Shown piece after piece: positions 54,412 to 64,000 of a stretch of 64,000 bases of DNA. The notes beneath the pieces are model-generated. The model was not told the origin of the DNA and searched no databases. It saw only the letters and a list, made by a program, of their open reading frames with translations. Source of the DNA: Adiantum capillus-veneris. Taxonomy: Eukaryota > Streptophyta > Polypodiopsida > Polypodiales > Pteridaceae. Position numbers and translations under genes: made by a program. How positions within the stretch are numbered: position 1 is the first letter of the stretch; every line of letters begins with the position of its first letter. Where the stretch lies: NCBI GenBank assembly GCA_014529385.2, contig CM043967.1, positions 133,108,682-133,172,681 of the forward strand, written 5' to 3'.

Positions 54412-55200
54412 ATGGAATCTGCACATTCAGCCAACACACCTTGTCTTGCGAGCTCTACGAAGAACACTTCCGACAATGGCGGTCAACTTGTCACAAATCA
54501 ACCTTATGCTAACTTGATTGGATGTCTTCAGTTTGTTGGCATGAACACTCGTCCTGATATTCTGTTTGCTGCTAATTATCTTGGACAACATCTTGCATGT
54601 CCTTCTCTTAAGGATTGGTCTGCTGCAAGGCGTGTATTGAAATACATGAAAGGCACTACAAATTTTGGTTTAGTCTATCGACGACAACTCACATCGGATT
54701 CTATGCAATATCTTTCTCTTTTTGGTTACACAGATGTAGACTGGGCAAGCTCACATTTATCTATGCGATCTACTAGTGGAAATTGCTTCCTTATAAATGG
54801 TTGTCTTGTTTCTTGGACCAGCAAGAAGCAACGTTGTGTTGCAGTTTCTACGACTGAGTCAGAATATGTTGCGGCATCACTTGCAGCTCGTGAGTTGATT
54901 TGGCTTCGACAAATGCTGGTTGATATTGGTCACTCTCCTCTTTCTATGACACCCTTGCGGTGTGACAACCAAAGTGCTATTAGTCTTGCAAAAGACTACA
55001 TTCAACATAATAAGTCAAAGCACATTGCTGTCCATTATCATTATGTCAGGTATGAAGTACGCAAAGGAACCATTATGGTTGAACACTGTCCAAGTGACGA
55101 GATGATTGCAGACATTTTGACCAAAGTCCTCAATGAGTCACGTTTCATCCTCTTGCACTCGGAGCTTGGAGCTGCTTTGGCCTCACTCTTTCTAGATTAG
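54412..55200 (+). pseudogene. Copia RNase H (element A)
   Basis: Open to its natural stop at 55200. It contains YANLIGCLQFVGMNTRPDIL, WSAARRVLKYMKGTTNFGLV, YTDVDWASSHLSMRSTSGNC, STTESEYVAASLAARELIWL, RCDNQSAISLAKDY and HNKSKHIAVHYHYVRYEV, then ADILTKVL. Catalytic D, E, D and the terminal motif are all in place. The element's polypurine tract and 3' LTR should follow but are lost at about 55213. Confidence 0.85.
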
Positions 55201-56367
55201 CTTCTTTGCTATTGTAATAGCCTCTTGACCATAGACCAAGTGAAATGGTGTGAGCTCCGTGGCTTCCCTATATGTGGTTCGATACGCCCACAAGGCACCA
55301 TCCAAGAAGTCATCCCACAACTTTGTCTTGTTTTTCACCATCTTTCTAATGATGCCTGCAATGACACCATTAGCTTTTTCTACCAAACCATTTGATTGGG
55401 GATAGTAGGGTGTACTGTGACGATGTAGAATGTGAAGTTCTTCACAGACTTCTGTGAGCAATCCCTTTCTAAACCCTGGACCATTATCAGAAACAATCTC
55501 CAAAGGTGTGCCAAATCTACAATAAATGTGAGTGTAGACGAATTTGCTCATTGTCCTCTCATTTACCTTTGCCACACGTTGTGCTTCCACCCACCTAGTC
55601 ATATAGTCTACAGCCACTAGAATGTAGAGTTTACCATTTTTTGTCCTAGGCAGAGGACCCATAGCATCAATGCCCCACTTTTCAAAGGGTCCATTTGCAA
55701 GCACGATTTGCCTTGGACCATAAATCAATCTTCTATTCCCATTTACCTGACAATTGTGACAACTTTTACACCAATGTTGGACATCCACATGAAGACTTGG
55801 CCAAACATACCCCGCAAGCAAAATCTTCTTCACAGTTAATTCTTGGGAAAAATGACCACCACATGCCTCTTCATGCAAACCTTTTAGAATGGCTGGAATT
55901 TCCTCGATAGTTGGTACTCTTTTGCACACTTGATCCTTCCCTCTTTGATAGAGGGAGCCTTCTAGGAAGAGATAGAAACTTGCCTTCTTCATGAGTCTCC
56001 TCTTCTGAGCCTTCCTGAAGTCTTGTGGAAACTCACCCTCCAAAATGTAGCCAATAATGGGAGCCAATGACTCCAATCCCTGGTATCTCGGTTGCTTGAC
56101 AGCTGCTGCCACCATGATGACCTGCACTTCTCTCTCAACACATGTAACTGCTTGTTGTGCAAGTAAATCGGCATCTTCATTTTGTTTCCTCGGAATATGA
56201 TATAGTTGCACTTCTTCAAACTGATTAAACATCCTACGAATGGCATGAACTTTTGTCCTTAAGCTTTCATTCTTGCATGCCCAAATGCCTAAAATCTGTT
56301 TAACAATGAGAAGTGCATCTCCCTTTACCATGAGACGTTTTATCCCTTGGCCAATGCACATCTTCAA
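55192..56367 (-). pseudogene. Element D second RNase H end, HHCC finger and integrase core
   Basis: Reads KRLMVKGDALLIVKQI and PRKQNEDADLLAQQAV (end of the Tat-type second RNase H), HEEACGGHFSQELTVKKILL and WCKSCHNCQV (HHCC finger), then KWGIDAMGPLPRTKNGKLYI (first catalytic D), VSDNGPGFRKGLL (second D), YYPQSNGLVEKANGVI (E) and ALWAYRTTYREATELTPFHL, VYGQEA. The catalytic triad is complete. The codons after VYGQEA are copia element A DNA read backwards, so the natural C-terminus is missing. A frameshift near 56370-56385 separates this from the upstream pol frame. Confidence 0.85.
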
Positions 56368-56384
56368 ACCATGAAGTAGTGTGT

Positions 56385-59300
56385 CTATTCTGCTTCATTG
56401 TTGCTAGTTGAACCTGGTAGATTGACCTTCTCTTTCATGACCACCTCTCCACTTGGGTTGAGCAACACTAGCCCTCCCCCTGCTTTCCCTGTGGCTCGTC
56501 GAAAAGCTCCATCAAAGAACAAGGTAAAAGCATTGGGAATACTTTTTGGTGGTGGCAATGGTGGGGTCTTTACTTGAGGCACCTTAATTTCCTTCTCATG
56601 TACCCTATAAGTGAGAATCCCTGCCAATTGTGCACGCACACTATCTTCTACCTTGAAAGAGTATTGGAACTCTTGCAACTCCATAATCCACTTTGAGATC
56701 CTAGTACTAAGATTCATTTGAGATGACACCCGAGGGAACAAATTTTCTGCAGTGAGAATTACAAAAGGTTTTGGTAGCAGGTAGGATCTAAACTTTCTCA
56801 CCGCAAACATGAGAGAAAGCATCATGAGTTCTGCTTCTGTGTAGTCTCTCTCCAAAGAATTCATGACCCTACTAGCAAAGTAGATGGGTCGCATCCTTGT
56901 ATTGTGGGGATCTTGTTGTAGCAACACAGCACCAATTGTTTCCCTTCCAACACTAGAGCTAACAAAGAATGTGTACTCCCAACAAGGAGGCATGAGTGTT
57001 GGTAGCTCTGACAAAATGACTTTAATGTTACAAAAATACTCTTCAAGCTCATCAGACCATGCAAATTCTACTTGTTGCGTCAACTTTTGCAAAGGATGAA
57101 GCAACTCCGAGGCTAAGTGAATGAAGCGTGACATATACGTCACCTTCTGAATGAAAGAGATGACCTCCTTAAGACTCTTCGGTGATGGGAGCTCAATAAG
57201 AGCCTTTGCCTTTGAAGGATCCACCTCAATGCCTTTATAGGAAACCTTGTGACCGAGCAAGATCACTTCATCCTCACCTATGTGGCATTTGTCGGGGTTG
57301 AGTTGACCTCCCATGTCGTAGAGCTTCTTTAAACCTTCTTCTACCCTTTGTAGATGCAATGATTTTGAGCTATAAATGCAGAAATCATCAATGAACACCC
57401 TAATTGACTTTCCAAAGAATGCTTGAAACACCATGTTCATGAAACGTTGGAATGTTGCAGGAGCATTTGTCAGACCAAATGGCATGACTCTAAAAGCATA
57501 ACAACCCCAAGGAGTGATAAAGGTTGTTTTCAATTGATCCTCCAATGCAATCCCTATTTGAAAGTAACCTGAGTAACCATGGCACACAGTGTACTTCTCA
57601 TGACCAGCTACCTCATTTAGTATCTCATCCTGGAATGGGAGGGGGAATTGATCTCTTTTTGTTGCCTCATTGAGGGGACGGTAATCCACACACACCCTCC
57701 ACTTGCAATTTTTCTTAGGAGTGACAACAACAGGAGAGACCCACTCTGAATTCTCCACTGGATAAATGAAACCTGCTGCTAGAAGCTTTCTTACCTCCTT
57801 GAGTAGAGCCTATTCCTTTGTAACTCCTAGCCTTCGTAGCTTCTGAGCTTTAGGTGTGGCCTCAGGCTTTAACTCAATCTTGTGTTGAACAACATCTACC
57901 CCACGCACGTCGGTGTAGTCTTTAAAAAAAAGCCTAGGAAACTTCCTTAGCACACATTTGAACTCCTCTCTTTCATCCTTTGTAAGTGTTGTTGATAGCA
58001 TACCTTCCAGCATCCCTTCATCTTGAACACCTTCGTTCTCTTGAGGACCTACCTCCTCCAAGCCTTGACAAGAGGTCTCTTGGTTGCTTGGCTTAAACCT
58101 TACCCCCATGACTTCGATGGAAGACTCCTCTTCAGTAATGCTACCACTACTTTCTTCTTCTGAAGTGCTATCGGTCCAACCTTCTTCCGTCTCACTTTGA
58201 GATGATTCTTCATGGAGCTCCTCTTGGCGTTGCTCCTTCATGTCAAAGACAACCTTCTTATGATTGTCGTTCCTGCAAATTAGCTTTCCACTCTCCCAAT
58301 CCTGCAAAGCTCGCATTTTCATTAGCCATGGTCTTCCTAGGATAAATGGATAACCACTTCCCTTGGTCGACGTAACATAAAAATCCACCGCTTTCTTAAT
58401 GCCAAAGGCCTCTACAAAGACATTTTTACAAATGCCTACACACCTAGCCTTGCTATTGTTTGCCATCTTGACTTTGATTTCAGGTGTCTCATGGATGTGC
58501 ATGCCTAGTCTTTACATGAGTCCCTCTGTCATGATGCAAATTTGTGCACCCCCATCCACTAGACCTTTCCTAACCAATCTTCCTTTGATGTAACAGTCTA
58601 GCACCGGTGTAATGTCCTCATTCATTTCAGCTTGTGCAATTTTTACAACAGGCACACTCTCTTTTACCTTTCTCCTAGTGCTAACTGCCCTTGTTAAATC
58701 CCTCCTAACTTGTGGACATAATGCAAGAAATTGAGGCCATGAAATATCAGGACCCTTACCTCTCATGTCTTCCAACAAGTTGTACGGAGCCATACCATGT
58801 CCAAGAGGGAAGTCTTGGAGGTTGATACGACGTCGAGTCCTCTTGGTTTCCTTGGTCTCCTTTGCCTTCTTTTCTCGTCCATGGTCACTTTGTGATGTAA
58901 CTCCTTCTTTCTCCTTACCTTTCCCTCGGCCACGCTTAATGCCATTTGCTTCCATGTCAACCTCTCTTGAATTTGTCACCTCTACCACATGCACATTTGG
59001 ATCTGGCAAAGGTGGAACTCCTTCTACCCCTTGTGGAGGTGGTCTTGGTCCATTTGGCCTTTGTAGAAGCCTTGGTTGTTGAACAGCTCCTTCTCCTGCA
59101 TTCATCACTGGGTAATTCAAGTTAGGTCTCCCTGGCTCTCCACGGGGCCAAGGACAATTATACATCCCATGTCCAGACTCTCCGCAATTCCAACATTGCA
59201 CGACTCTCCTAGTTCGTGGCTCTCTCTCTTCTGACTTCTTTGCTTGTCCCTTTGGACCTACAGCTTGTGCAAGGTGAATTGATAGGCTGTTTAAAGATTC

Positions 59301-59930
59301 ATTTAACTTCTCAATCACTTCAGCCGTTACCTCAGGAAGCTCCCTAGATGTTGATGCTTGTGACTTACCTTTGGGTCTAAGACCTTCTATTGGAACCTCT
59401 CCCCTTAAGCACTTGAGTTTCCTATACTTCTCAGCAGCCCTATTTTCCGCTGCATCAAAAGTAGCAAGTGCACCCGCCTCAACTTTTACCTTAAGGTCAG
59501 GAAAGAATCCGGCTATGAACCTCTCCTTCTTTAAAAATTCTGCACCATCACCAGGGCTAGCAACATTTCGTATCCATAGAGCCCAAAGACGTAGAAACTC
59601 TTGCTTGTACAAGTAGTAGTCATCTAAGTCTTTTTGCTTATGAGAAACAATGTCTTGCCATAGTTTTTGAGTGTTTTGGGGATCAAAGAAGTATCTCTTA
59701 AAACGATTCAAAACTTCTGTGTAATTCCCCTTAACTTCCTCAGGCAAAGAGTCAAACCAAGTACTAGCATCTTTCCTAAGGACCACCTCAAACATTTCTA
59801 CACGTTCTTGATCGGTTACTATCCTCTTGATACGGCAAGACATCTTGAAATTTGCTAAAAATAATTCTGCATCCTCTCCAGGATTTCCAAAGAAAAGAGG
59901 ATATCCAGACATTTGGCGTTGGCTCTCCAT
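56385..59930 (-). pseudogene. Element D gag-protease-RT-RNase H frame (two in-frame stops)
   Basis: From ATG 59930 to 56385 one frame is kept, with a TAA near 58512 and a TAG near 57810. Order: gag (GNPGEDAELFLANFKMSCRI, DASTWFDSLPEEV, RFKRYFFDPQNTQKLW), knuckle CWNCGESGHGMYNC (about 59190), linker, protease VDGGAQICIMTE (about 58550), stop, ILGRPWLMKM; acidic linker; KIELKPEATPKAQKLRRLG, stop, RT with WRVCVDYRPLNEATKRDQFP and VFIDDFCIYS; first RNase H with IYFASRVMNSLERDYTEAEL; start of the second RNase H LFFDGAFRRATGKAGGGLVL and SNNEAE. Unlike element E, its knuckle is intact. Confidence 0.9.
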
Positions 59931-59979
59931 TATTATGAAAGATTACAACACGAGTTACAATAAGGGGTACAATAGAGAT

Positions 59980-60438
59980 TTAGAACCACTCGCCTGCAAA
60001 TGAAGAAGTAAGAAAATACCACTCTAGGTTTTCTTCTTCAGCTATCCAAGCTTCAATGAGGTCTCGATTTGTTTGATCAAAACAAAAAGGTAGACTATTG
60101 ATGAGCTCTAAGAAGGGTTGAAATTCTTCAAAGCTAAGGCGATAAACAGAAATCTCTAGAACTTCATTTTCTGGATCCAAAAGAGCAACCACGTCCCAAG
60201 TGATAAATTGCACTTGCTCTACAATTCCCAACGCACAAGCGGTTTGTATAAAAACTAGATCTTCATGCTCGTCGAAGGCCGTGAGAAAGTAGCAATTGAC
60301 TAGGAGCTCCTTTCCTTCGAGTTCCACACAGTCGGAGTGAGGCAACCTTCTCACAATTTCATAAAGAATATCCTCATCAAGTCCAATCAAGTTTGCAAGA
60401 TTTAAAGACTCCACTTGTGCTACAAAATTCCTAGACAA
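59980..60438 (-). CDS. Leader ORF d of element D (about 152 codons, no ATG), unknown
   Basis: Open in the sense direction, 49 bp before gag. The frame has no ATG: a TTG at 60438 is the first near-cognate codon, and the in-frame upstream region closes with a TGA about 40 bp further. It is a clear paralogue of ORF c: ILYEIVRRLPHSDCVEL, FIQTACALGIVEQVQF, YRLSFEEFQPFLELINSLPF and NRDLIEAWI. The N-terminal L-x7-IVRRLPH-x5-L segment is weakly F-box-like. Lack of an ATG means it is spliced, frameshift-expressed, translated from a non-AUG codon, or decayed. Confidence 0.5.
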   Translation of the reverse strand: MSRNFVAQVESLNLANLIGLDEDILYEIVRRLPHSDCVELEGKELLVNCYFLTAFDEHEDLVFIQTACALGIVEQVQFITWDVVALLDPENEVLEISVYRLSFEEFQPFLELINSLPFCFDQTNRDLIEAWIAEEENLEWYFLTSSFAGEWF

Positions 60439-60484
60439 AAACTCCTTAGGATTATGGTTAAATCATTCAAAAGCATAAAGAGAT

Positions 60485-61027
60485 TTACAATGTCTCTATG
60501 AACAAAGTGCCATAGAAAGTAGAGAAGGATGAGAATTTATACAAATTTGCAATCTTCTCTATGCCCTCTTTATTAAGACAAGCTCTGAATAGCTCCCTAT
60601 CTCCTTTGTTGAAAGCGAAAGGAAGACTATTAATAAGACGCAAATGAGGGAAAAATTCACCAAATGTGAGTCTATGAAGCATGAACTCTGGCCGCAAGTT
60701 TCCTGAAGAGTCTTCCTCAATGGTGAAATGCACTCGCCAAACGCCAAATTTCACTCTATTTACAAATCTTAGCGCACACACTAGTTGGATGAATGCGCGG
60801 TCTTCCTTAGTGCCCAACAACAAGAGGAAAATGGAATCCACGCGTAGGACCTTTCGTCTTAACTTCACCACCCTCTTGTTATGAGGGAGACGCCTTACTA
60901 CTTGCTCTTGCAACTCAATTGGTAATAGAGCTAGATCTCTAAGGATTGAACTTTCACTGCACACACATTCCCTGTTAGAACAAATGATCTTTTTTTGTTT
61001 CTTGTAACAACTTGGACAAACAAACAT
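60485..61027 (-). CDS. Leader ORF c of element D (180 aa), unknown, weakly F-box-like
   Basis: First in-frame ATG is at 61027 (a GTG lies at 61051). The product begins MFVCPSCYKKQKKIICSNRE, with CPSC...C...CVC giving a possible zinc-binding cluster, then LALLPIELQEQVVRRLPHNK, KLRRKVLRVDSIFLLL, EDRAFIQLVCALRFVNRVKF, HRLTFGEFFPHLRLINSLPF and DRELFRACL. It shares most of these blocks with ORF d. LP-x-EL-x3-V-x-RLP resembles the start of an F-box, but the C-terminal F-box residues are not obvious. It is absent from element E. Not recognised as a known retrotransposon protein; host capture is possible. Confidence 0.55.
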   Translation of the reverse strand: MFVCPSCYKKQKKIICSNRECVCSESSILRDLALLPIELQEQVVRRLPHNKRVVKLRRKVLRVDSIFLLLLGTKEDRAFIQLVCALRFVNRVKFGVWRVHFTIEEDSSGNLRPEFMLHRLTFGEFFPHLRLINSLPFAFNKGDRELFRACLNKEGIEKIANLYKFSSFSTFYGTLFIETL

Positions 61028-61057
61028 ACACACTATTTTGCCGGGCTGCACTTCATT

Positions 61058-61276
61058 TTAAAATAAAATGAACACATGTACATCAAAAGAAGTGTGGTAG
61101 TTGATGAGAGGTAGAATGACAGGGTTTGGTGATGCAAGAATTTCTCCTACTCTTTGGGCACCAAACATGAACACCATTCGTTGTTGAAAATGGATCTTTC
61201 TACTAATTGCAACGTTTATTCTAATGTGTGGAGTAAAATGAAAGGGAAAAACCTCTATTCCTGGGCCATTATCCAT
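61058..61276 (-). CDS. Leader ORF b of element D (72 aa), unknown function
   Basis: ATG at 61276. It reads FPFHFTPHIRINVAISRKIH, FQQRMVFMFGAQRVGEILAS, PNPVILPLINYHTSFDVHVF, ILF. About three quarters identical to ORF b' of element E (25769-25981) over 63 residues, with the last 11 residues identical, while the surrounding DNA and gag are far more diverged. A paralogue of ORF a next to it (21 bp apart). Strong protein-level conservation without any recognised domain suggests selection. Start and length agree in both elements. Confidence 0.7.
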   Translation of the reverse strand: MDNGPGIEVFPFHFTPHIRINVAISRKIHFQQRMVFMFGAQRVGEILASPNPVILPLINYHTSFDVHVFILF

Positions 61277-61297
61277 GGCCTATGCATGTCCTAATGC

Positions 61298-61510
61298 TTA
61301 AAATAACACAAAAATATAGACGTCCAAGCTAATATCGCACCTAATGAGAGGCAAAATAAAAGGATTTACCGAAGTGTTTATCTCGGCTAACCTAAGAGGA
61401 CCTAAAATCCTACGAATTACCCGTTGAAATTGCAACTTAGTACTAACAATTATGTGTATCTTTTGCCTTGCAATAGGAATGAAAGGATCATACAAACTCT
61501 TGTGATTCAT
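61298..61510 (-). CDS. Leader ORF a of element D (70 aa), unknown function
   Basis: ATG at 61510, the first ORF after the primer-binding site (60 bp). It reads PFIPIARQKIHIIVSTKLQF, QRVIRRILGPLRLAEINTSV, NPFILPLIRCDISLDVYIF, VLF. Related to ORF a' of element E (26065-26277) at about 39 of 62 positions. In element D the order is a then b, in element E it is b' then a', so the pair has been rearranged. It shares the G-x2-R-x2-EI-x2-S-x-NP-x-ILP-x-I core with ORF b. Confidence 0.7.
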   Translation of the reverse strand: MNHKSLYDPFIPIARQKIHIIVSTKLQFQRVIRRILGPLRLAEINTSVNPFILPLIRCDISLDVYIFVLF

Positions 61511-61570
61511 GAAAACTACTTGACTATGCTAAAAGTTGATCCTACACAAAAACATACACGAGTTGTTTTC

Positions 61571-61586
61571 CTCCGTGGGGGCACCA
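61571..61586 (-). other. Primer-binding site of element D
   Basis: The minus strand reads TGGTGCCCCCACGGAG, three bases after the LTR end. It shares the 12-base core TGGTGCCCCCAC with element E; not the common initiator-Met site. Confidence 0.75.
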
Positions 61587-61589
61587 ATT

Positions 61590-61848
61590 TGAGGCGGTCC
61601 GGGGCGGGCAACAAGAAGAGCAACCTCTAGACACCCTTCAAGGCTCCCGTGCTGCTCAATGGGGTTGGGGCACAACACAACACAAACCAAAGCAACAAAC
61701 CCCCAGCCAAATCCCAACTACACAAAGGGCACCACCTAGTTTAAGAGCGAACTAGGACGCAAAAGAGGAGAATCGTTAGAGCAACCCACAAACAAGCAAG
61801 GAATTTACACTAACCCTAACACCAATGGAACACTCTCACACACTAAAC

Positions 61849-61900
<52 letters not shown>

Positions 61901-64000
61901 TGCTCGGGCTGCTTTGAAACGTATCGGTAATGATCAAGCAAAGACAACTATATATTTAAGAAAGAGAGAGAAAGGGAAAGGGGGTGCTTGTTACATTAAT
62001 ACCTTCTTACAAATCTGTCATGACAAGTCAAAGTGAGATTAGTATTTGTTCAACATAGCTTGCGTAAATTTCACCACAACACATCACAAGAAAAGCCACC
62101 CCAATCACTGTCTTAAGGCCAGGGGAGTCCTCTCCACCCTGTCGCCCTCTTACAGTATGTGGGATTTATGGCTAGATTGATGACAACACCAGAGACAAGC
62201 TATCAAGAACCTAACAAAAAACACCAAGACACTTACGCATCATTGTTGTCCATTACTTCACGTTGGAATGGAGACAAAGTATCCAAGCTTAGTCCAAATC
62301 CACCCTCCTTGATTCAGCAAATGTTGGGCTTACACTAGTAGGAGAAATGATAGATTTCCTACTCTCAATTTAATGATCACTCTCTCTCTTACAATGGCAT
62401 AGAGTTCCCTTGCTAATCCCCTATTACAACACATGCACATGCATAAGACAATGAGCTTCCACTCAAGAGCTCCTTCTAGAGAGGTTGAGCTTGGCTTCTC
62501 AAGCTATAGCATAGTGCTCTTGCTTATGGCTCCCCCTTTTTTTGTGCTAGCTACACCCTCCTTTTATAGCAATTTTGAAGGCTAGGGTTACTCCTCTAAC
62601 CATGGTTGGGTTAGATTTTTAGCAATTTATCTAATTTCTTTTGCTTGGAATTATCAAGAAGTTGGTGGGAAAAGAGAGAGGAGAGAAATGGAGGTGATAG
62701 GACTTTTCATAGTGGGTTAGTGCTAGTAGAGTTAGTATTAATTTACAAATGGAATTGGATATTTACAATGGGAGTATCCATGTAGGATACAAATAAGGAA
62801 GAAAAACTCTTAAGAGGTAAGAAAAGGTGGATTTCTTACAAGGTTGATGCTCCAAGTGTCTTGAGTAGGGCCAATTTTGACGCTTGTTGACGGTCCACTA
62901 GCTTTGACGGTACATTTTTTCTCCACTCTTGACCTTCCTTGAGAGACAAGGTAATTGAAGTTGAGTAATCAACCACCATGATGCTGTCTTTTAAGAGAAG
63001 AGGCTGAATTTTGTGGTTTTTCTGATAGATATGGGTAATTTGGAGGAGGAAAAATGAGACTAGGTGGTCAATTTTGGAATGGAATTGTGTGTGGGAGGTA
63101 TGAGTTCACCATGGTTTCTCTTATTCTTCAAGGTTGAGGAGAAGGTGAGTAGGGTGCAGAGAGGAGTGGTGAGAGAGGTGGGGATGATGAGTGGAGAAGT
63201 GTGTGTGAAAGAGGAAAATGATAAAGTGGAAGAGAGAGTGTGGCTGCATAGCATGGGAAAACTGGGGTCCACTAATAAAATCATAGCTCACAGCTCGTAG
63301 CTCAAAAAAATATGAAAAACTTTGAGGCAAATGCTCAGCCCACGATCTACAACTTTTGTTTGTATCACCTTTTCAAATTCGGAGAGCAAGTGAACTTTAA
63401 AAATTCAGCAAAACCGATCGTTTTTTTCCACTGTACAAGGTCCTTGTGGGGTCCTTCTTTGGATGATTCTTTTGAATACCTCCAAGAGTGAGCCCTCCAT
63501 AGTGCATGTATGCATGCCACCTACCCTTGACCTTATTTGGTAGGTCTATAGTTGAAGATATTGTTGAGATCATGATATAAGTGAATAGTACAACTAAGAA
63601 AAATCAAATATTGAGAGGTCTAAAAAATATGTACATGTCAAATATAAATAATATAAGTGGAAAAAATATAAAGGGGTCAAAAGAAATCTCTCTCATTATG
63701 AGGCTACCATAAAAAGATAAATATTTTTGGTGTTCTAATGTTTTTAGAAAAAAAAACCAAATAGATGTAGGAAGGGAAAAATCACAATAGTGAAAAAATA
63801 TACACATAAATAAAACTAGTTTTTTTGGATTTTTGTTGCGGTGGAGTTACACCAAATATAAGAGAAGCTTACATGAAAATATTTCTAAATGTAATAAAGA
63901 GTATGAAAAATGGTAAGAAAAATTGTGGTAATGGTGAGGCAATGTACAGAGTATAAATAACACACACCTAGGTAGAAATATTTAAATAAATACCAAAATA
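61590..64000 (-). repeat. 5' LTR of element D (cut by window end)
   Basis: 2411 bp of an LTR expected to be about 2.7 kb, judged from the solo LTR at 49398-52113, to which it is nearly identical. The (GA)n tract is at 61853-61898, about 20 bp shorter than in the solo LTR. Small frames inside it (for example 63064-63300) are also in the solo LTR and are not considered genes. Confidence 0.9.
61853..61898. repeat. (GA)n microsatellite in LTR
   Basis: About 46 bp of GA repeat; the allelic tract in the solo LTR at 49661-49725 is about 65 bp. Confidence 0.9.

Larger units (their letters stand above)
47403..55213 (+). mobile_element. Ty1/copia element A
   Basis: Starts with a short LTR (47403-47545) followed by TGGTATCAGAGC, then leader, gag, double zinc knuckle, protease, integrase, RT and RNase H. 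It is interrupted by a solo Ty3/gypsy LTR at 49398-52113, and its 3' end is lost where element D begins (about 55213), a few bases after the pol stop. It inserted into the TNP2 gene of CACTA-2. Many stops break the polyprotein. Element C at 8054-10922 is a second, older-looking copy of the family. Confidence 0.9.
55214..64000 (-). mobile_element. Ty3/gypsy element D (Tat-type, dual RNase H) with accessory leader ORFs
   Basis: Minus-strand element whose 5' LTR begins at 61590 and runs past the window edge. Inside it are the primer-binding site, four small leader ORFs, gag, protease, RT, RNase H, second RNase H and integrase. It stops at about 55213 inside integrase (after VYGQEA), directly joined to the end of copia element A, so the integrase tail and 3' LTR are gone. 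The family also left the solo LTR at 49398-52113. It is a distant relative of element E, sharing the primer site, domain order and two leader ORFs. Confidence 0.9.

Noticed and set aside
49398-61590. One giant element D with LTRs at 49398 and 61590
   Set aside because: The left LTR is flanked on both sides by copia A with a target duplication, so it is a separate solo LTR; copia sequence 52114-55213 is not part of element D.

Overview
The window is plant nuclear DNA made almost entirely of transposable elements. I found no convincing host gene and saw no tRNA, rRNA or CRISPR array. The plant assignment rests on En/Spm (CACTA) transposons with DUF4216 and TnpA-like proteins, Ty1/copia elements primed by initiator-Met tRNA (TGGTATCAGAGC), a Ty3/gypsy chromovirus, Ty3/gypsy elements of the Tat type with a second RNase H, and a degenerate BED/DUF659 hAT transposase. 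The species cannot be fixed from sequence alone; a large, repeat-rich land-plant genome fits.

Layout. 385-1180: hAT transposase remnant (+). 1203-3600: Ty3/gypsy gag-protease fragment (-). 4944-5040: long CT microsatellite. 5254-8053: coding-poor element with 161-bp LTRs. 8054-10922: decayed copia element C (-) carrying a deleted relative of that coding-poor element (9076-9871). 11170-18109: copia element B (-) with an internal triplication and a 1.34-kb inverted-repeat element inserted 2 bp from the end of its 5' LTR. 18110-19803: non-coding, with microsatellites and a hairpin. 19804-35226: CACTA-1 (+), with TTAGG-like arrays, a captured LINE fragment and a TnpA-like gene split by Ty3/gypsy element E (23627-33942, 2085-bp LTRs). 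36155-44407: chromovirus (-), its 5' LTR cut by CACTA-2 (44408-47402, -). CACTA-2 is in turn cut by copia element A (47403-about 55213, +), which holds a 2.7-kb solo LTR (49398-52113). 55214-64000: Ty3/gypsy element D (-), truncated at its 3' end and running out of the window in its 5' LTR.

The most interesting signal is in the leaders of the two Tat-type elements D and E, between primer-binding site and gag. Both carry a pair of small paralogous ORFs (about 70 codons each) that are strongly conserved between the elements but occur in opposite order. Element D adds two larger ORFs, paralogous to each other, with a weakly F-box-like N-terminal motif. D therefore shows five closely packed sense ORFs (a, b, c, d, gag-pol), an arrangement I do not recognise from described plant retrotransposons.

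Most elements are broken by stops, frameshifts or deletions. Element E is the best preserved: gag through the integrase core is one frame with a single stop, followed by frameshifts inside integrase, and its LTRs differ at only about 30 of 2085 positions by eye.
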